From positions 992,001 through 1,056,000 of the forward strand of contig NZ_BMPG01000001.1 of NCBI RefSeq assembly GCF_014647475.1: DNA of 64,000 nucleotides, read 5' to 3'. The first letter of the stretch is position 1; every line of letters begins with the position of its first letter. Below the pieces are notes generated by a model. That model was not told the origin of the DNA, did no database searches, and saw only the letters and a program-made list of their open reading frames with translations. The position numbers were made by a program, and so were the translations under genes. This document shows positions 51,838-61,102 of the stretch, piece after piece. Source of the stretch: Halocalculus aciditolerans (GTDB lineage Archaea; Halobacteriota; Halobacteria; Halobacteriales; Halobacteriaceae).

Positions 51838-52230
51838 ATGCAACACGACGAATTCGTCGGTGCCGTCCAGCACCGAGCAGACCTCGCATCCCGCGGCGAA
51901 GCGATTCGAGTGACTCGCGCGACGCTGACGACGCTCGGCGAGCGCCTCCAGCCGGGCGAGGCCTCGGACCTCGCGGGCGCGCTCCCGATGGAGATCGACT
52001 ACTTCCTCCAGGACGCGCACTCCGGCGAGCTCTTCGACTTCGACGAGTTCGTCAGCCGCGTCTCGCAGCGCGCACAGGCCGAGCAGTCGGACGCGCTCTT
52101 CTACGCGAAAGTCGTCGTCGACGTCGTCGCGGAGTCGGTCCCCGACACCGAGCTCGACGACGTCACCGCACAGCTCCCCGACGCGTACGACGAACTCTTC
52201 GAGCTCGTCGGCGAAGACAGCTACTACTGA
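51838..52230 (+). CDS. DUF2267 family protein
   Basis: This is a 130-residue helical acidic protein. MQHDEFVGAVQHRADLASRGEAIRVTRATLTTLGERLQPGEASDLAGALP and the later FDEFVSRVSQRAQ match the DUF2267 family. The family is often linked to stress response in other prokaryotes, but the role is not known. The start at MQHDEF was preferred to an upstream Met. Confidence 0.88.
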   Translation: MQHDEFVGAVQHRADLASRGEAIRVTRATLTTLGERLQPGEASDLAGALPMEIDYFLQDAHSGELFDFDEFVSRVSQRAQAEQSDALFYAKVVVDVVAESVPDTELDDVTAQLPDAYDELFELVGEDSYY

Positions 52231-52278
52231 CTCCGTCCAGCGAGAAGTTTTTTCCCGAGCCCACTGTTCTACCCCACT

Positions 52279-52461
52279 ATGGCACGTGAAGCATACATCC
52301 AGCTCGTCTGTCCGGAGTGCGAGAAGAAGTGGGAGGAGAACGCGTCCGACCTCCCGAAACCACAGAAGAACTACTCGTGTCCCGACTGTCACGCGACGCG
52401 GAAGACGTCCGAGTTCATGCGGACGGAGCGGGACCTCGAGAACCTGAAACGCCTGCAGTAA
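52279..52461 (+). CDS. Small zinc-ribbon protein
   Basis: This is a 60-residue protein with two CxxC knuckles, LVCPECEKKW and YSCPDCHATRK, which form a single zinc ribbon. A charged helix (FMRTERDLENLKRLQ) closes it. Homologues are common in haloarchaea. It is 48 nt after the DUF2267 gene. The target is unknown. Confidence 0.85.
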   Translation: MAREAYIQLVCPECEKKWEENASDLPKPQKNYSCPDCHATRKTSEFMRTERDLENLKRLQ

Positions 52462-52497
52462 CCGAACGGAACCTGAATCCGGACGCTTCGGTTCTCC

Positions 52498-52896
52498 TCA
52501 GACGGTCGTTCGCGCGCCGCAGGCCTCGCAGGTGAGGCGTTCGACGTCGTCTTTCTGCGTGAGCTTCGTGTCCGGGAGGCCGCACTCCGGACAGCGGACG
52601 TATTTGTCGACGTAGGCGTCGAGGACGTCCTGGATGCGGTCGGCGTCGAAGGAGCCGGTGAGGCGCGCGCGCCCGGACTCGTCGATCTGCGCGGACGTCC
52701 CGAGGTCGTTCTGGATGAACTTCAGGACGTGGCGTTCGCTGCGGTCGAGGCGGTCGACGGTCGCCTGAAAGTTCTCGTAGACCGTGGCGCTCCCCTCGGC
52801 GCGGACGTTCGGGTCGGGGACGGAGAAGCGGCTGTCGCCGGCGTCCTGCTCCGGCTTCTTCGCCATCGCTCTGTCGAGTGAGTCCTGATAATCCAT
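52498..52896 (-). CDS. Translation initiation factor aIF2 subunit beta
   Basis: This 132-residue subunit of the aIF2 heterotrimer helps deliver initiator tRNA. HVLKFIQNDLGTSAQIDESGRARLTG is the core, and a C-terminal zinc ribbon is CPECGLPDTKL...RLTCEACGA. The start at MDYQDSLDRAM fits the family; the frame is open further but without similarity. It stands alone, convergent with the zinc-ribbon gene. Confidence 0.95.
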   Translation of the reverse strand: MDYQDSLDRAMAKKPEQDAGDSRFSVPDPNVRAEGSATVYENFQATVDRLDRSERHVLKFIQNDLGTSAQIDESGRARLTGSFDADRIQDVLDAYVDKYVRCPECGLPDTKLTQKDDVERLTCEACGARTTV

Positions 52897-53120
52897 ACCC
52901 GGACAGTGGGCTGGCGAGCGTAAAAGCGTTTCATCCTTCCCGTCCTCGCCGACGCACACTGGCTCACGCGCGCGTTCCTTTCACCTGTCTCCCCGAGGGA
53001 TGTATCCGAGTGGTCGTCGTCGACGGGTTTCGGTTTCCGTTCGAACCGAAGGGACCCGATAAGGGCTCGGGCGCTTAGAACGCCCATCTCGAAGACGTGT
53101 GGTAACGGCACTCAAGGTAA

Positions 53121-53128
53121 TACTATAA
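53121..53128 (+). promoter_or_regulatory. TATA-like box of the UPF0058 gene
   Basis: TACTATAA lies 27-34 nt before the ATG at 53155, fitting a leaderless transcript. The rest of 52897-53154 shows no gene. Confidence 0.55.
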
Positions 53129-53154
53129 CCCTCGGACCGTTAGCTGTATTCGTT

Positions 53155-53394
53155 ATGAAGAAGCAGGAGCTCATCCACCTGCACGGCCTCCTTGCGGAAG
53201 TGAAAAGCTACCACGAACAGTACGAGGACAGTGACGTAGACCTGACGGACTACGACGACCTCGGCGTACGACCGACATCGATTCACAAATCGAAGACCGA
53301 CCACAAGGCAGCGGTCTTCGCGCTCGCGGGCAGTATTACTTCCTCGATGTCCGACGACACCGAAACCGAGAAGATCGCCGCGCAAGCCGACTAA
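53155..53394 (+). CDS. UPF0058 family protein
   Basis: This is a 79-residue protein. KKQELIHLHGLLAEVKSYHE and SIHKSKTDHKAAVFALAGSI contain conserved His residues suggesting metal binding, as proposed for UPF0058. It is soluble and helical. The function is unknown. Confidence 0.9.
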   Translation: MKKQELIHLHGLLAEVKSYHEQYEDSDVDLTDYDDLGVRPTSIHKSKTDHKAAVFALAGSITSSMSDDTETEKIAAQAD

Positions 53395-53499
53395 TTCCTG
53401 CAGCGCAGTCGCGTACCTCCCCGAAGTCCCGTCCCGTAGCCGCCGGCTCGCCGCGCGAAACCGACACCCTCCTAACGACGCCGCGGGTAGGAGTCGTGA

Positions 53500-54387
53500 A
53501 TGCGAACGGGGAGCATCCCGGTCGACTCGCTCGCGGGCGGGTTCGACCTCCAGTCGACGCTCGAATCCGGGCAGTCCTACCTCTGGTGGCGGCCGGACGG
53601 TGCGGCGTACACGACCGACGGCGCGCACGGCGGGGGCGCGTGGTACGCCACCGTCGCCGACGGCGACGTGTTCCGCGTCCGGCAGCGCGACGGCCTGCTG
53701 GAGTGGGAGTCGACGACGGACGCCGACGCCCGCCTCCGCGAACTCCTGCGACTCGACGACGACCTCGACGCCATCGCGGCCGCCGCGCCCGACGACGACG
53801 TGATTCGGGAGGCGTACGCGGCGTACCCGGGGATGCGCATCGTCGACGACCCCTTCTTCCCGTGTCTCGTCTCCTTCATCTGCTCGGCGCAGATGCGCGT
53901 CGAACGCATCTTCGGGATGCAGGAATCCCTCCGCGAAGCGTACGGCGAGCGCGTCACGTTCGACGGCGAGACCTACCACGCGTATCCGACGCCGGACGCG
54001 CTCGCCGACGCCACGGAGGACGAACTCCGCGGGCTCGGCCTCGGCTACCGCGCGCCCTACGTCACGGCGACGGCGGAACTCGTCGCCTCGGGCGAGCTGA
54101 CCGAGTCCGACGTTCGCGGGCTCGACTACGAGGCCGCGCGCGAGGCCGCGACGGGGTTCGTCGGCGTCGGCGACAAGGTCGCGGACTGCGTCCTCCTCTT
54201 CTCGCTCGGCTACCTCGACGCCGTCCCGCTCGACACGTGGATTCAGACCGCCATCTCCGAGTACTTCCCGGGCTGCGACCGCGGGACCTACGCCGAGACG
54301 TCGCGGGCCATCCGCGAGCGCCTCGGCCCGAACGCCGGCTACACGCAGACCTACGTCTTCCACTATCTCCGGAACCGCGAGGGCTAG
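53500..54387 (+). CDS. DNA glycosylase/lyase of the OGG1/AlkA (HhH-GPD) type
   Basis: This is a 295-residue enzyme. The helix-hairpin-helix motif GFVGVGDKVADCVLLFSLGYLDAVPLDTWI contains the catalytic Lys and Asp of bifunctional glycosylases. FICSAQMRVERIFGM is the conserved helix before it, and an N-terminal beta domain precedes (FDLQSTLESGQSYLWWRPD). 8-Oxoguanine removal is the most likely role; 3-methyladenine activity is the alternative. Confidence 0.9.
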   Translation: MRTGSIPVDSLAGGFDLQSTLESGQSYLWWRPDGAAYTTDGAHGGGAWYATVADGDVFRVRQRDGLLEWESTTDADARLRELLRLDDDLDAIAAAAPDDDVIREAYAAYPGMRIVDDPFFPCLVSFICSAQMRVERIFGMQESLREAYGERVTFDGETYHAYPTPDALADATEDELRGLGLGYRAPYVTATAELVASGELTESDVRGLDYEAAREAATGFVGVGDKVADCVLLFSLGYLDAVPLDTWIQTAISEYFPGCDRGTYAETSRAIRERLGPNAGYTQTYVFHYLRNREG

Positions 54388-54419
54388 AGCCTTAGGTCAC
54401 GCGCCCGCAGCTAGCGCGT

Positions 54420-54707
54420 ATGAACGAGGAGAACGCACGCGCTCGTGCACACGTCTTCGTCTCGGGGAAAGTCCAAGGCGTGTTCTTCCGGAATACGACG
54501 CGGGACAACGCCCGCGAGCTCGGCGTGGACGGCTGGGTGCGGAACCTCGACGACGGCCGCGTGGAGGCGGTCTTCGAGGGGCCGGAGGACGCCGTATCGA
54601 CGATGGTGTCGTGGTGTCACGAGGGGAGTTCGCGCGCTCGCGTCGACGACGTCTCGGTCGAGTACACGACGCCCGAGGGCGAGGACGGCTTCGAGGTTCG
54701 CCGCTAA
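54420..54707 (+). CDS. acyP: Acylphosphatase
   Basis: This 95-residue enzyme hydrolyses acyl phosphates. VSGKVQGVFFRNTTRDNA holds the catalytic Arg and GWVRNLDDGRVEAVFEG the catalytic Asn. The length is normal. It is 32 nt after the glycosylase gene on the same strand. Confidence 0.95.
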   Translation: MNEENARARAHVFVSGKVQGVFFRNTTRDNARELGVDGWVRNLDDGRVEAVFEGPEDAVSTMVSWCHEGSSRARVDDVSVEYTTPEGEDGFEVRR

Positions 54708-54838
54708 TCCGAGACCACCGCCACCCTCAGATACCGGAAATATTTGGGGGTGGAGTTAGGCGGGTGCTGGGTGTCCGGGCGAGTGGCACAGCCGGGACGG
54801 TCGGGGAGTTTTTCCTCGGCCCGAGCGAACCACCGAGT

Positions 54839-56278
54839 ATGGACGGTATCTCTTCGCGGCGGATGGCGGCCGTCGACCGGAACGCGGCCGCGCTCGGCGT
54901 CTCGACGAAACAGCTGATGGAGTCGAGCGGGAGCGCCGTCGCTCGCGCGGTCCGCCGGCACGCCGACCCGGGCGCGTCGGTCGCGGTCGTCGCGGGGCGC
55001 GGAAACAACGGCGGGGACGCGTTCGTCGCCGCGCGCTTCCTCGACGACTACGCGGTTTCGACGTTCTTGCTCGGCCGCCGGGAGTCCATCACGACCGACA
55101 TCTCCCGGTCGAACTGGGACGCGCTCGGCGAGGCGGAGCTCCCCCGGGAGACCGTCACCGACTCGGCGCAGGTCGCCCTCGGCGACCCGGACGTCGTTAT
55201 CGATGGCGTGCTCGGGACGGGCGTGACGGGCGCGCCGCGCGAACCCGAGCGCACCGCCATCGAAGCGATGAACGCGACGGACGCGACGGTCGTCTCCGTG
55301 GACGTCCCCTCGGGAACGGACGCCGACACCGGCGAGGCTGCGGACGTCGCCGTCGAGGCGGACGAAATCGTGACCTTCCACCGGCCGAAGCCGGGACTCC
55401 TCGGCCGCGACGACGTCACCGTCGCGGACATCGGCATCCCGTCACCGGCCGAGACGTTCGTCGGCCCCGGCGACCTCCAGGCCGTCACGCGCGACCCGCA
55501 GGCGCACAAGGGCGACTTCGGCCGCGTGTTCGTCGTCGGCGGCGGCCCCTACACGGGTGCGCCCGCGCTCGCCGCGCAGGCCGCGCTCCGCGCCGGCGCG
55601 GACCTCGCGTACGTCGCCGCGCCCGACCGCGTCGCGGACCGGGTTCAGGGCTACTCGGAAGACCTCATTGTCGAAAGCTACGACGGCGAGGTGCTCACGG
55701 CCGACCACGTCCCCGCGCTCCTCGACCGCGCCGGCGAGCGCGACGTCGTCGTCCTCGGTCCCGGTCTCGGGAGCGCGGACGCGACGCTCGACGCGGTCCA
55801 CGGCTTCCTCGCAGACTACGAGGGGCGAGCGGTCGTCGACGCCGACGCGCTCCAGGTCGTCCCCGACGTCGACACCGAGGCGACGCTCGTCTGCACGCCC
55901 CATCAGGGCGAGCTCGTGAAGATGGGCGGGCCGCGGAGCGACGACTGGCGCGAGCGCCGCGAGACGGTTGAGAACTTCGCGCGCGACCTCGGCCACACGG
56001 TGCTCGTGAAGGGTGCGTACGACGTCGTCACGGACGGCGAGACGACGAGAGTAAATCGAACGGGGAACCCCGGGATGACCGTGGGCGGGACGGGCGACGT
56101 CCTTGCGGGCGCGACGGGCGCACGGCTCGCCGTCCACGACCCCGTCGAAGCGGGCGCGCTCGCCGCCTACGCCAACGGCAAGGCCGGCGACGCCGTCGTC
56201 GACGAGCAGGGCTACGGCCTCCTCGCCTCCGACCTCCTCGACGAACTCCCGCGCGCATTCAAACACGACGATGACTGA
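54839..56278 (+). CDS. nnr: Bifunctional NAD(P)H-hydrate epimerase/dehydratase
   Basis: This is a 479-residue repair enzyme. Residues 1-215 are the YjeF N-terminal epimerase (VVAGRGNNGGDAFVAARFL, DVPSGTDADTG), and residues about 220-479 the ADP-dependent dehydratase (VFVVGGGPYTGAPALAAQAALRAGAD, HQGELVKM, GNPGMTVGGTGDVLAG). It restores hydrated NAD(P)H. The ATG at 54839 was chosen because it opens the epimerase domain. It overlaps moaC by 8 nt. Confidence 0.95.
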   Translation: MDGISSRRMAAVDRNAAALGVSTKQLMESSGSAVARAVRRHADPGASVAVVAGRGNNGGDAFVAARFLDDYAVSTFLLGRRESITTDISRSNWDALGEAELPRETVTDSAQVALGDPDVVIDGVLGTGVTGAPREPERTAIEAMNATDATVVSVDVPSGTDADTGEAADVAVEADEIVTFHRPKPGLLGRDDVTVADIGIPSPAETFVGPGDLQAVTRDPQAHKGDFGRVFVVGGGPYTGAPALAAQAALRAGADLAYVAAPDRVADRVQGYSEDLIVESYDGEVLTADHVPALLDRAGERDVVVLGPGLGSADATLDAVHGFLADYEGRAVVDADALQVVPDVDTEATLVCTPHQGELVKMGGPRSDDWRERRETVENFARDLGHTVLVKGAYDVVTDGETTRVNRTGNPGMTVGGTGDVLAGATGARLAVHDPVEAGALAAYANGKAGDAVVDEQGYGLLASDLLDELPRAFKHDDD

Positions 56279-56774
56279 CCACACAGACGCCGACGGCGAC
56301 GACGAACTGACGCACACGACCGACGAGGGCGACGTCCAGATGGTGGACGTCGGCGCGAAGCCCGACACGAAGCGGCGCGCCGTCGCCCGCGGCCGCATCG
56401 ACCTCGGCTCTTCGACCGTCGACGCGGTCCGCGGCGACGAGCTCGGAAAGGGCGACGTCCTCGCGACCGCTCGCATCGGCGCGATACAGGCCGTAAAGCA
56501 CACGTGGGAGACGATTCCGATGTGCCACCAGATCCCCATCACGAACGTCGACACCGACTTCGACGTCGAGGACGAGTCGATAACGCTCGACGTCGCCGTC
56601 GAGACCACCGGGAAGACCGGCTGCGAGATGGAGGCGATTCAGGGCGTCACGACCGGTCTCGGCGTCGTCTGGGACATGGTGAAAGCCGCCGAGAAAGACG
56701 CGGACGGCCAGTATCCCGGGACGCGAATCGGCGACGTCGAAGTCGTCGAGAAGACGAAGAAGACGCTCGACTGA
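56271..56774 (+). CDS. moaC: Cyclic pyranopterin monophosphate synthase MoaC
   Basis: This 167-residue enzyme acts in molybdenum cofactor synthesis. VQMVDVGAKPDTKRRAVARGRI, KHTWETIPMCHQIPI and GCEMEAIQGVTTGLGVVWDMVKA match the conserved active-site regions. The N-terminus carries an acidic extension of about 20 residues. It is coupled to nnr by an 8-nt overlap. Confidence 0.95.
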   Translation: MTDHTDADGDDELTHTTDEGDVQMVDVGAKPDTKRRAVARGRIDLGSSTVDAVRGDELGKGDVLATARIGAIQAVKHTWETIPMCHQIPITNVDTDFDVEDESITLDVAVETTGKTGCEMEAIQGVTTGLGVVWDMVKAAEKDADGQYPGTRIGDVEVVEKTKKTLD

Positions 56775-56837
56775 CGCCTCGCTTGAGCCGGTTCGGCAGA
56801 CGGCGCAGTAACCGTCTGACTCGGTTCGGGAGTCCAA

Positions 56838-57449
56838 TTACGCCTCGTCGAGGCAGTACCAGGCGAGGGCGACGGAGGCGAACGAGAGGAAGACCGTTAC
56901 CTCGGGGAGAACCCCCAAACTTTCGACGCGGAGGTGGGGGTAGAGGCCGAAGGCGTAGTCGGCGACGTCGCCGAGGAGGAGCCAGCCGAGGGCGACAGCG
57001 AGGATCGGTTTCGAGGTGTTCGCGTAGTAGGGGAGGAGGAAGGCCTCGCCGACCATGACGACGTGGGCGAAGAGGATGCCGAAGTAACTCCAGAGGTCGG
57101 GGTAGTAGGAGAAGAAGAAGTAGTTGAGCGTGAAGACCGTCCACATCCCGTACTTGAAGAGGCTGACGAACGCGAGCGTGTCGACGAGGTCGTGGAACCA
57201 CGAGTTCCGATAGCTCGCGAGCGCGCCCGCGCCGGAGAGCGCGAAGAGGCTGAACGTCATCCACGCGACGGAGAGCGGGCTGTCGGCGATGACCGGCCAG
57301 AGGACGACGTTTCGGTTAGCGAGGAGCTGGGAGAGGTAGAAGTTGATGCCGACGAGGATGGCGAGGCAGTTCGCGAGAATCAGGAGCGCGCGAGAGCCCT
57401 CCTGTTCTAAGTAGATGTCGGCGACGCGCTGGGGGACGAACGTCCGCAT
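56838..57449 (-). CDS. DUF1405 family membrane protein
   Basis: This is a 203-residue membrane protein with five or six hydrophobic helices. NRNVVLWPVIADSPLSVAWMTFSL and KYGMWTVFTLNYFFFSYYP are the DUF1405 hallmarks. The start at MRTFVPQRVADIYLE was chosen over an Arg-rich upstream extension. The function is unknown. Confidence 0.87.
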   Translation of the reverse strand: MRTFVPQRVADIYLEQEGSRALLILANCLAILVGINFYLSQLLANRNVVLWPVIADSPLSVAWMTFSLFALSGAGALASYRNSWFHDLVDTLAFVSLFKYGMWTVFTLNYFFFSYYPDLWSYFGILFAHVVMVGEAFLLPYYANTSKPILAVALGWLLLGDVADYAFGLYPHLRVESLGVLPEVTVFLSFASVALAWYCLDEA

Positions 57450-57564
57450 GGCCGGTGGTTCGCGCGGCGCGTTGTAGGTCTTTCCGGACCGCGCTCGCGC
57501 GCGTCCCGGTCGGGGCTCCGCGGCCCGCGACATACGTATCCCGCCAGGCGGGCTCTCTTCGCGT

Positions 57565-58083
57565 ATGCAACAGTGGGCTTCCGCGGTCGCTCGACGGCGT
57601 CCCGAACTGGCGTTCGGCCTCGCCGGTGGCGCGTTCGCGCTCCTCTTCGTCCTCACCGACGCCGCGCGGGGCCTGCTCGCGGGCGAGCCGGTGACGCCGC
57701 CGTCCGGCACTCTCTGGCTGCTCGTCCTCGGCGGGTTCGCCGGCGGAGCGCTCCTCGCCGCGCTCCTCTGGCGGCGACTCGGCGGCGCGCGGTCACGCGG
57801 CAGGGGCGTCGTCGTCGGCGCGCTCGTCGGCCTGCTCGCCCTCCCCGTCCCCTTCTACATCCTCGAAGTCGGCGTCCTCCTCGTCTCCGGGAACCCCTTC
57901 GGCCCACACCCCGGCGGGCTCACGCCGCTCGTGGTCTTGAGCGACGCCGCCGCCTTCCTGGTCGTGCCGCTGTTCCTCGGCGCGCTCGGACTCATTCCAA
58001 CTTACGGCGGCACGGTCGTCGTCGGCGCGGCCGTCGGCCTCCTCCTCGCGTGGCGAACACCCGTCACTAACGAGGAGGCGTAA
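57565..58083 (+). CDS. Hypothetical membrane protein
   Basis: This 172-residue protein has about five hydrophobic helices, mostly rich in Gly, Ala, Leu and Val (FGLAGGAFALLFVLT, LLVLGGFAGGALLAALLW, GVVVGALVGLLALPVPFYILE). No diagnostic motif is recognised. It is divergent from the DUF1405 gene. Confidence 0.7.
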   Translation: MQQWASAVARRRPELAFGLAGGAFALLFVLTDAARGLLAGEPVTPPSGTLWLLVLGGFAGGALLAALLWRRLGGARSRGRGVVVGALVGLLALPVPFYILEVGVLLVSGNPFGPHPGGLTPLVVLSDAAAFLVVPLFLGALGLIPTYGGTVVVGAAVGLLLAWRTPVTNEEA

Positions 58084-58152
58084 CGCGACGGCGAACCCGC
58101 GGTGAATCGGCGGAGAACTGAGGGCGGTCGACGGAGACGCCGAGCGAATCGG

Positions 58153-59457
58153 TCAGGCCTCGGCGAGCGAACTCGCCTTCGCGCGGGTCTTATCGACGAT
58201 GCTCGGGCGGGCTTCGAAGTCGACGACGACCTCCTCGTCGGTGTAGGAGACGTCGCGGACGTGCGCGTGGTCGTGCACCCAGGAGACGACGCTCATCGTG
58301 TCGTCCGTCATCGGGAGGACGAGGCGTTCGCGGCGGCGCTCGGGGAGGCCGTCGTCGATGCGCTCGCGGAGCGCGTCGAGGTTGACGGCCTCCATCCCGG
58401 AGACGGCGATGGGGTCGGGGGCGAGCGCGGAGAGCGCCTCCCGCTTCTCTTCGAGCTCCGCGTCGCTCACGGCGTCGACCTTGTTCAGCACCGTGACGAT
58501 GGGGGCTTCGTTGCGCTCGTAGAGCGTGTCGTGACACGTCACGAGCTTCTCGTGGATGTCCGCGATGTCCTCCGTGGCGTCGACGACGAGGAGCACGAGG
58601 TCCGCCTGATAGACGGAGTCCAATGTGGACTTGAAGGACTCGACGAGCCAGTGCGGGAGGTCGGAGATGAACCCGACCGTGTCGGTGAGGAGGATTTCGC
58701 GCCGCTCCATCTCCATCCGCCGCGTCGTCGTCCCGAGCGTCGTGAACAAGCGGTCCTCGGACTCCGCGGTCGTGTCGAGGTCTGGGTGGAGGTCCTCGTT
58801 CTCGTCGACGTCCATGTCCGCGGCGAGCTGCCGGAGTAGCGTCGATTTCCCGGCGTTCGTGTAGCCCGCGAGCGCGACGAGGTCGAACCCGGACTCGTGG
58901 CGGCGCTCGCGGCGCTGTTGCTCCGTCTGCTCGATGTCCGCGAGCTCGTCGCGAATCCGCGAAATCTGGGCCTTGATGTCCTGCTCGCGGCTCTCGTCGT
59001 ACTCCCCGAGACCCATGAAGCCCGGGCGCTCGTCGCGCTTCGCGAGGCTCGTCTTCGCCTCCGCGCGCGGCAACTCGTACCGGAGCTCCGCCAACTCGAC
59101 CTGTAGCTGCGCCTTCCGCGTCTGCGCGCGCTGCCCGAAGATATCGAGGATGAGACGGAACCGGTCGATGACCTCCGTCCCCTCCGGGAGCTTCTGCCCG
59201 AGGTTGTAGGTCTGATAGGGGCCGAGGCGATTGTCGAAGACGACCGTCTTCGCGCCCGTGTCGGCGACGACGCGCGCGAGCTCCTCGACTTTCCCCTCGC
59301 CGAGCTGGAGCGCCGGGTCCGCCTTCCGCGACTGCGTCACGACGCCCGCGACGTCGTAGCCCGCCGCCCGAGCGAGGTCGCGAACCTCGCCCGTATCCGG
59401 CTCCCCGGAATCCACTCGCTTCGCCACCACCGCACGCGTGAGACTTTTCCCTGTCAC
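58153..59457 (-). CDS. hflX: GTPase HflX
   Basis: This 434-residue ribosome-associated GTPase has an N-terminal HflX domain (residues about 20-190, including LGEGKVEELARVV and VVFDNRLGPYQTYNL) and a GTPase domain: G1 GYTNAGKSTLL, G3 DTVGFISDLP, G4 NKVD. The GTG at VTGKSLTRAVVAK was chosen because it lies about 28 nt after a TATA-like CTTAAG; a GTG nine codons upstream would sit inside that box. It helps rescue stalled or stressed ribosomes. Confidence 0.92.
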   Translation of the reverse strand: MTGKSLTRAVVAKRVDSGEPDTGEVRDLARAAGYDVAGVVTQSRKADPALQLGEGKVEELARVVADTGAKTVVFDNRLGPYQTYNLGQKLPEGTEVIDRFRLILDIFGQRAQTRKAQLQVELAELRYELPRAEAKTSLAKRDERPGFMGLGEYDESREQDIKAQISRIRDELADIEQTEQQRRERRHESGFDLVALAGYTNAGKSTLLRQLAADMDVDENEDLHPDLDTTAESEDRLFTTLGTTTRRMEMERREILLTDTVGFISDLPHWLVESFKSTLDSVYQADLVLLVVDATEDIADIHEKLVTCHDTLYERNEAPIVTVLNKVDAVSDAELEEKREALSALAPDPIAVSGMEAVNLDALRERIDDGLPERRRERLVLPMTDDTMSVVSWVHDHAHVRDVSYTDEEVVVDFEARPSIVDKTRAKASSLAEA

Positions 59458-59483
59458 TCGCCCCGGATTACGGCGTCCAGGCA

Positions 59484-59489
59484 CTTAAG
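59484..59489 (-). promoter_or_regulatory. TATA-like box of hflX
   Basis: CTTAAG (palindromic) lies about 27-32 nt before the chosen GTG start on the minus strand. It decides between two possible starts. Confidence 0.45.
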
Positions 59490-59548
59490 CCCAAGCCGGA
59501 ATTCCGAGTCCCACAAGAGTCATACGCCACCGGAGCTACCTTCCGAGC

Positions 59549-59869
59549 ATGGCCTTCGACATCAACCTCCAGCAACTCGGCCTCCAGGCCGGCACGGGTG
59601 CCGTCATCGGCGGCATCATCGGCTTCGCCGCGAAGAAGGTCGCGAAGATCATCGCCGTGCTCGTCGGCATCGAACTCGCCGTCTTCGCCTTCCTCGAATC
59701 CCGCGGCATCCTCACCGTCAAATGGGACCGCCTCACCGCCGGCCTCATCGACGCCAGCCAGCAGGCCGCCTCCGGTACCCCGCCCTCCTGGCTCATGAGC
59801 ATCCTCTCCACCATCTCCGTCTCCGGCGGCTTCAGCCTCGGCTTCCTCGCCGGCTTCAAGAAGGGATAA
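59549..59869 (+). CDS. FUN14 family membrane protein
   Basis: This 106-residue protein matches the FUN14 family: GLQAGTGAVIGGIIGFAAKKVAKIIAVLVGIELAVFAFLESRGI with a C-terminal helix GGFSLGFLAGFKKG. Two or three hydrophobic helices rich in Gly are seen. The archaeal role is unknown. It is divergent from hflX. Confidence 0.87.
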   Translation: MAFDINLQQLGLQAGTGAVIGGIIGFAAKKVAKIIAVLVGIELAVFAFLESRGILTVKWDRLTAGLIDASQQAASGTPPSWLMSILSTISVSGGFSLGFLAGFKKG

Positions 59870-59941
59870 CGCGACTCCCCGACCCTGTATCGACGGACCG
59901 ACACCCGAAGACCTATTCTGAATCGGACACCATTTGCTGCC

Positions 59942-61099
59942 GTGACCGACACGGCCGCGACGCGCCGCGGCGCGCTGGCGCTCTTCGGAGGTCTCGCGCT
60001 CTCCGGCTGCTCGTCTACAGGCGTCCCGTCGACCCGGACGAGAACGACCGCACCGAACGTCCGCGAGTGCGACACCACCGTCGCGGCGACCGACTGGCCG
60101 TCGTTCCAGCGTGACGCCGCGAACACCGGGCGCACGAGCGTCTCCGTCCCCGACAGCGGGCCGACTGCCACCGAGACAGTCGCCGACAGCGGGGTAGAGA
60201 CCGCGCCGGTCGCCGTCGGCGGCACCCTCGTCGGCGGCACGTCGACCGGAGTAAAAGCTGTCCCCATCGGGAGCCACGGAGCGAACTGGACGGTCGAGAC
60301 GGACAGCGTTGTGCACGCGGCACCCGCGTTCGGCTGCGGATGCGTCGTTGCGGCGACCACCCGAGCCACGCACGTCCTTGACGCTGAGGACGGTACCGAA
60401 CGCAGCCAGTTCGACGCGGGAAGCGGTGACGCACCCCCGATCGTCCGGGACGACGTGCTCTACGTCGCCGACGGGCCGACAGCGTACTCGCTCCGCGACG
60501 GAACGCGGCGGTGGCGGTCCGACGCCATCGAGGGTGTCGTCTCCGGCGTCGCGGTCGCGGGAAATCGAGTCTTCGTGACGACCGCTTCAAACGCGAACGG
60601 CGACGTCGTCGCGCTCGACGTCGCGGACGGCGGTGAACGCTGGCGGTACACCGACATCGGTGCTGTCCAGACCGTCCCCGCCGTCGCCGACACCGTCGTC
60701 TACGTCACCGAGGCGACGGGGACGCTCCATGCCATCGACGCCGAGACGGGCGAGCGGCGGTGGACGCGGCTCGTCGACGGATCCTTCCCGCCGGCACCGA
60801 CCGTCGGGAGTGAACGCGTCTACGTCTCCGGTGGGAACGCGACCGGCACCCACGCCTTCACAACCGACGGAGAGCGAGCCTGGACTCGCGACCTCGGGAA
60901 GTCGTGGACACCGTCCGTCCGCGCGGCCGATGCACTTCTCGTCCCGACCGCGAACGAGGGTGTGTACGCGCTCGACCCGGTGAGTGGAGACACAATCTGG
61001 CGCGACGGTCGAGAGGGCGCAGAGAGTGGCGTCGCAGTCACCGACGCGGGCGTCTCCATCACGAACTCGGCCGGCGCGGTGGTTCGACTCGCCTTCTGA
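59942..61099 (+). CDS. PQQ-type beta-propeller lipoprotein
   Basis: This is a 385-residue exported protein. The N-terminus has a twin-Arg (TRRGALALFGGLALSGC) with a lipobox, so it is likely Tat-exported and lipid-anchored. A propeller of repeats (WPSFQRDAANTGRTS, VVALDVADGGERWRYTD, LHAIDAETGERRWTRL, GVYALDPVSGDTIWRDG) follows, as in PQQ-like or BamB-type domains. It starts with GTG. The ligand is unknown. Confidence 0.88.
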   Translation: MTDTAATRRGALALFGGLALSGCSSTGVPSTRTRTTAPNVRECDTTVAATDWPSFQRDAANTGRTSVSVPDSGPTATETVADSGVETAPVAVGGTLVGGTSTGVKAVPIGSHGANWTVETDSVVHAAPAFGCGCVVAATTRATHVLDAEDGTERSQFDAGSGDAPPIVRDDVLYVADGPTAYSLRDGTRRWRSDAIEGVVSGVAVAGNRVFVTTASNANGDVVALDVADGGERWRYTDIGAVQTVPAVADTVVYVTEATGTLHAIDAETGERRWTRLVDGSFPPAPTVGSERVYVSGGNATGTHAFTTDGERAWTRDLGKSWTPSVRAADALLVPTANEGVYALDPVSGDTIWRDGREGAESGVAVTDAGVSITNSAGAVVRLAF

Positions 61100-61102
61100 C
61101 GG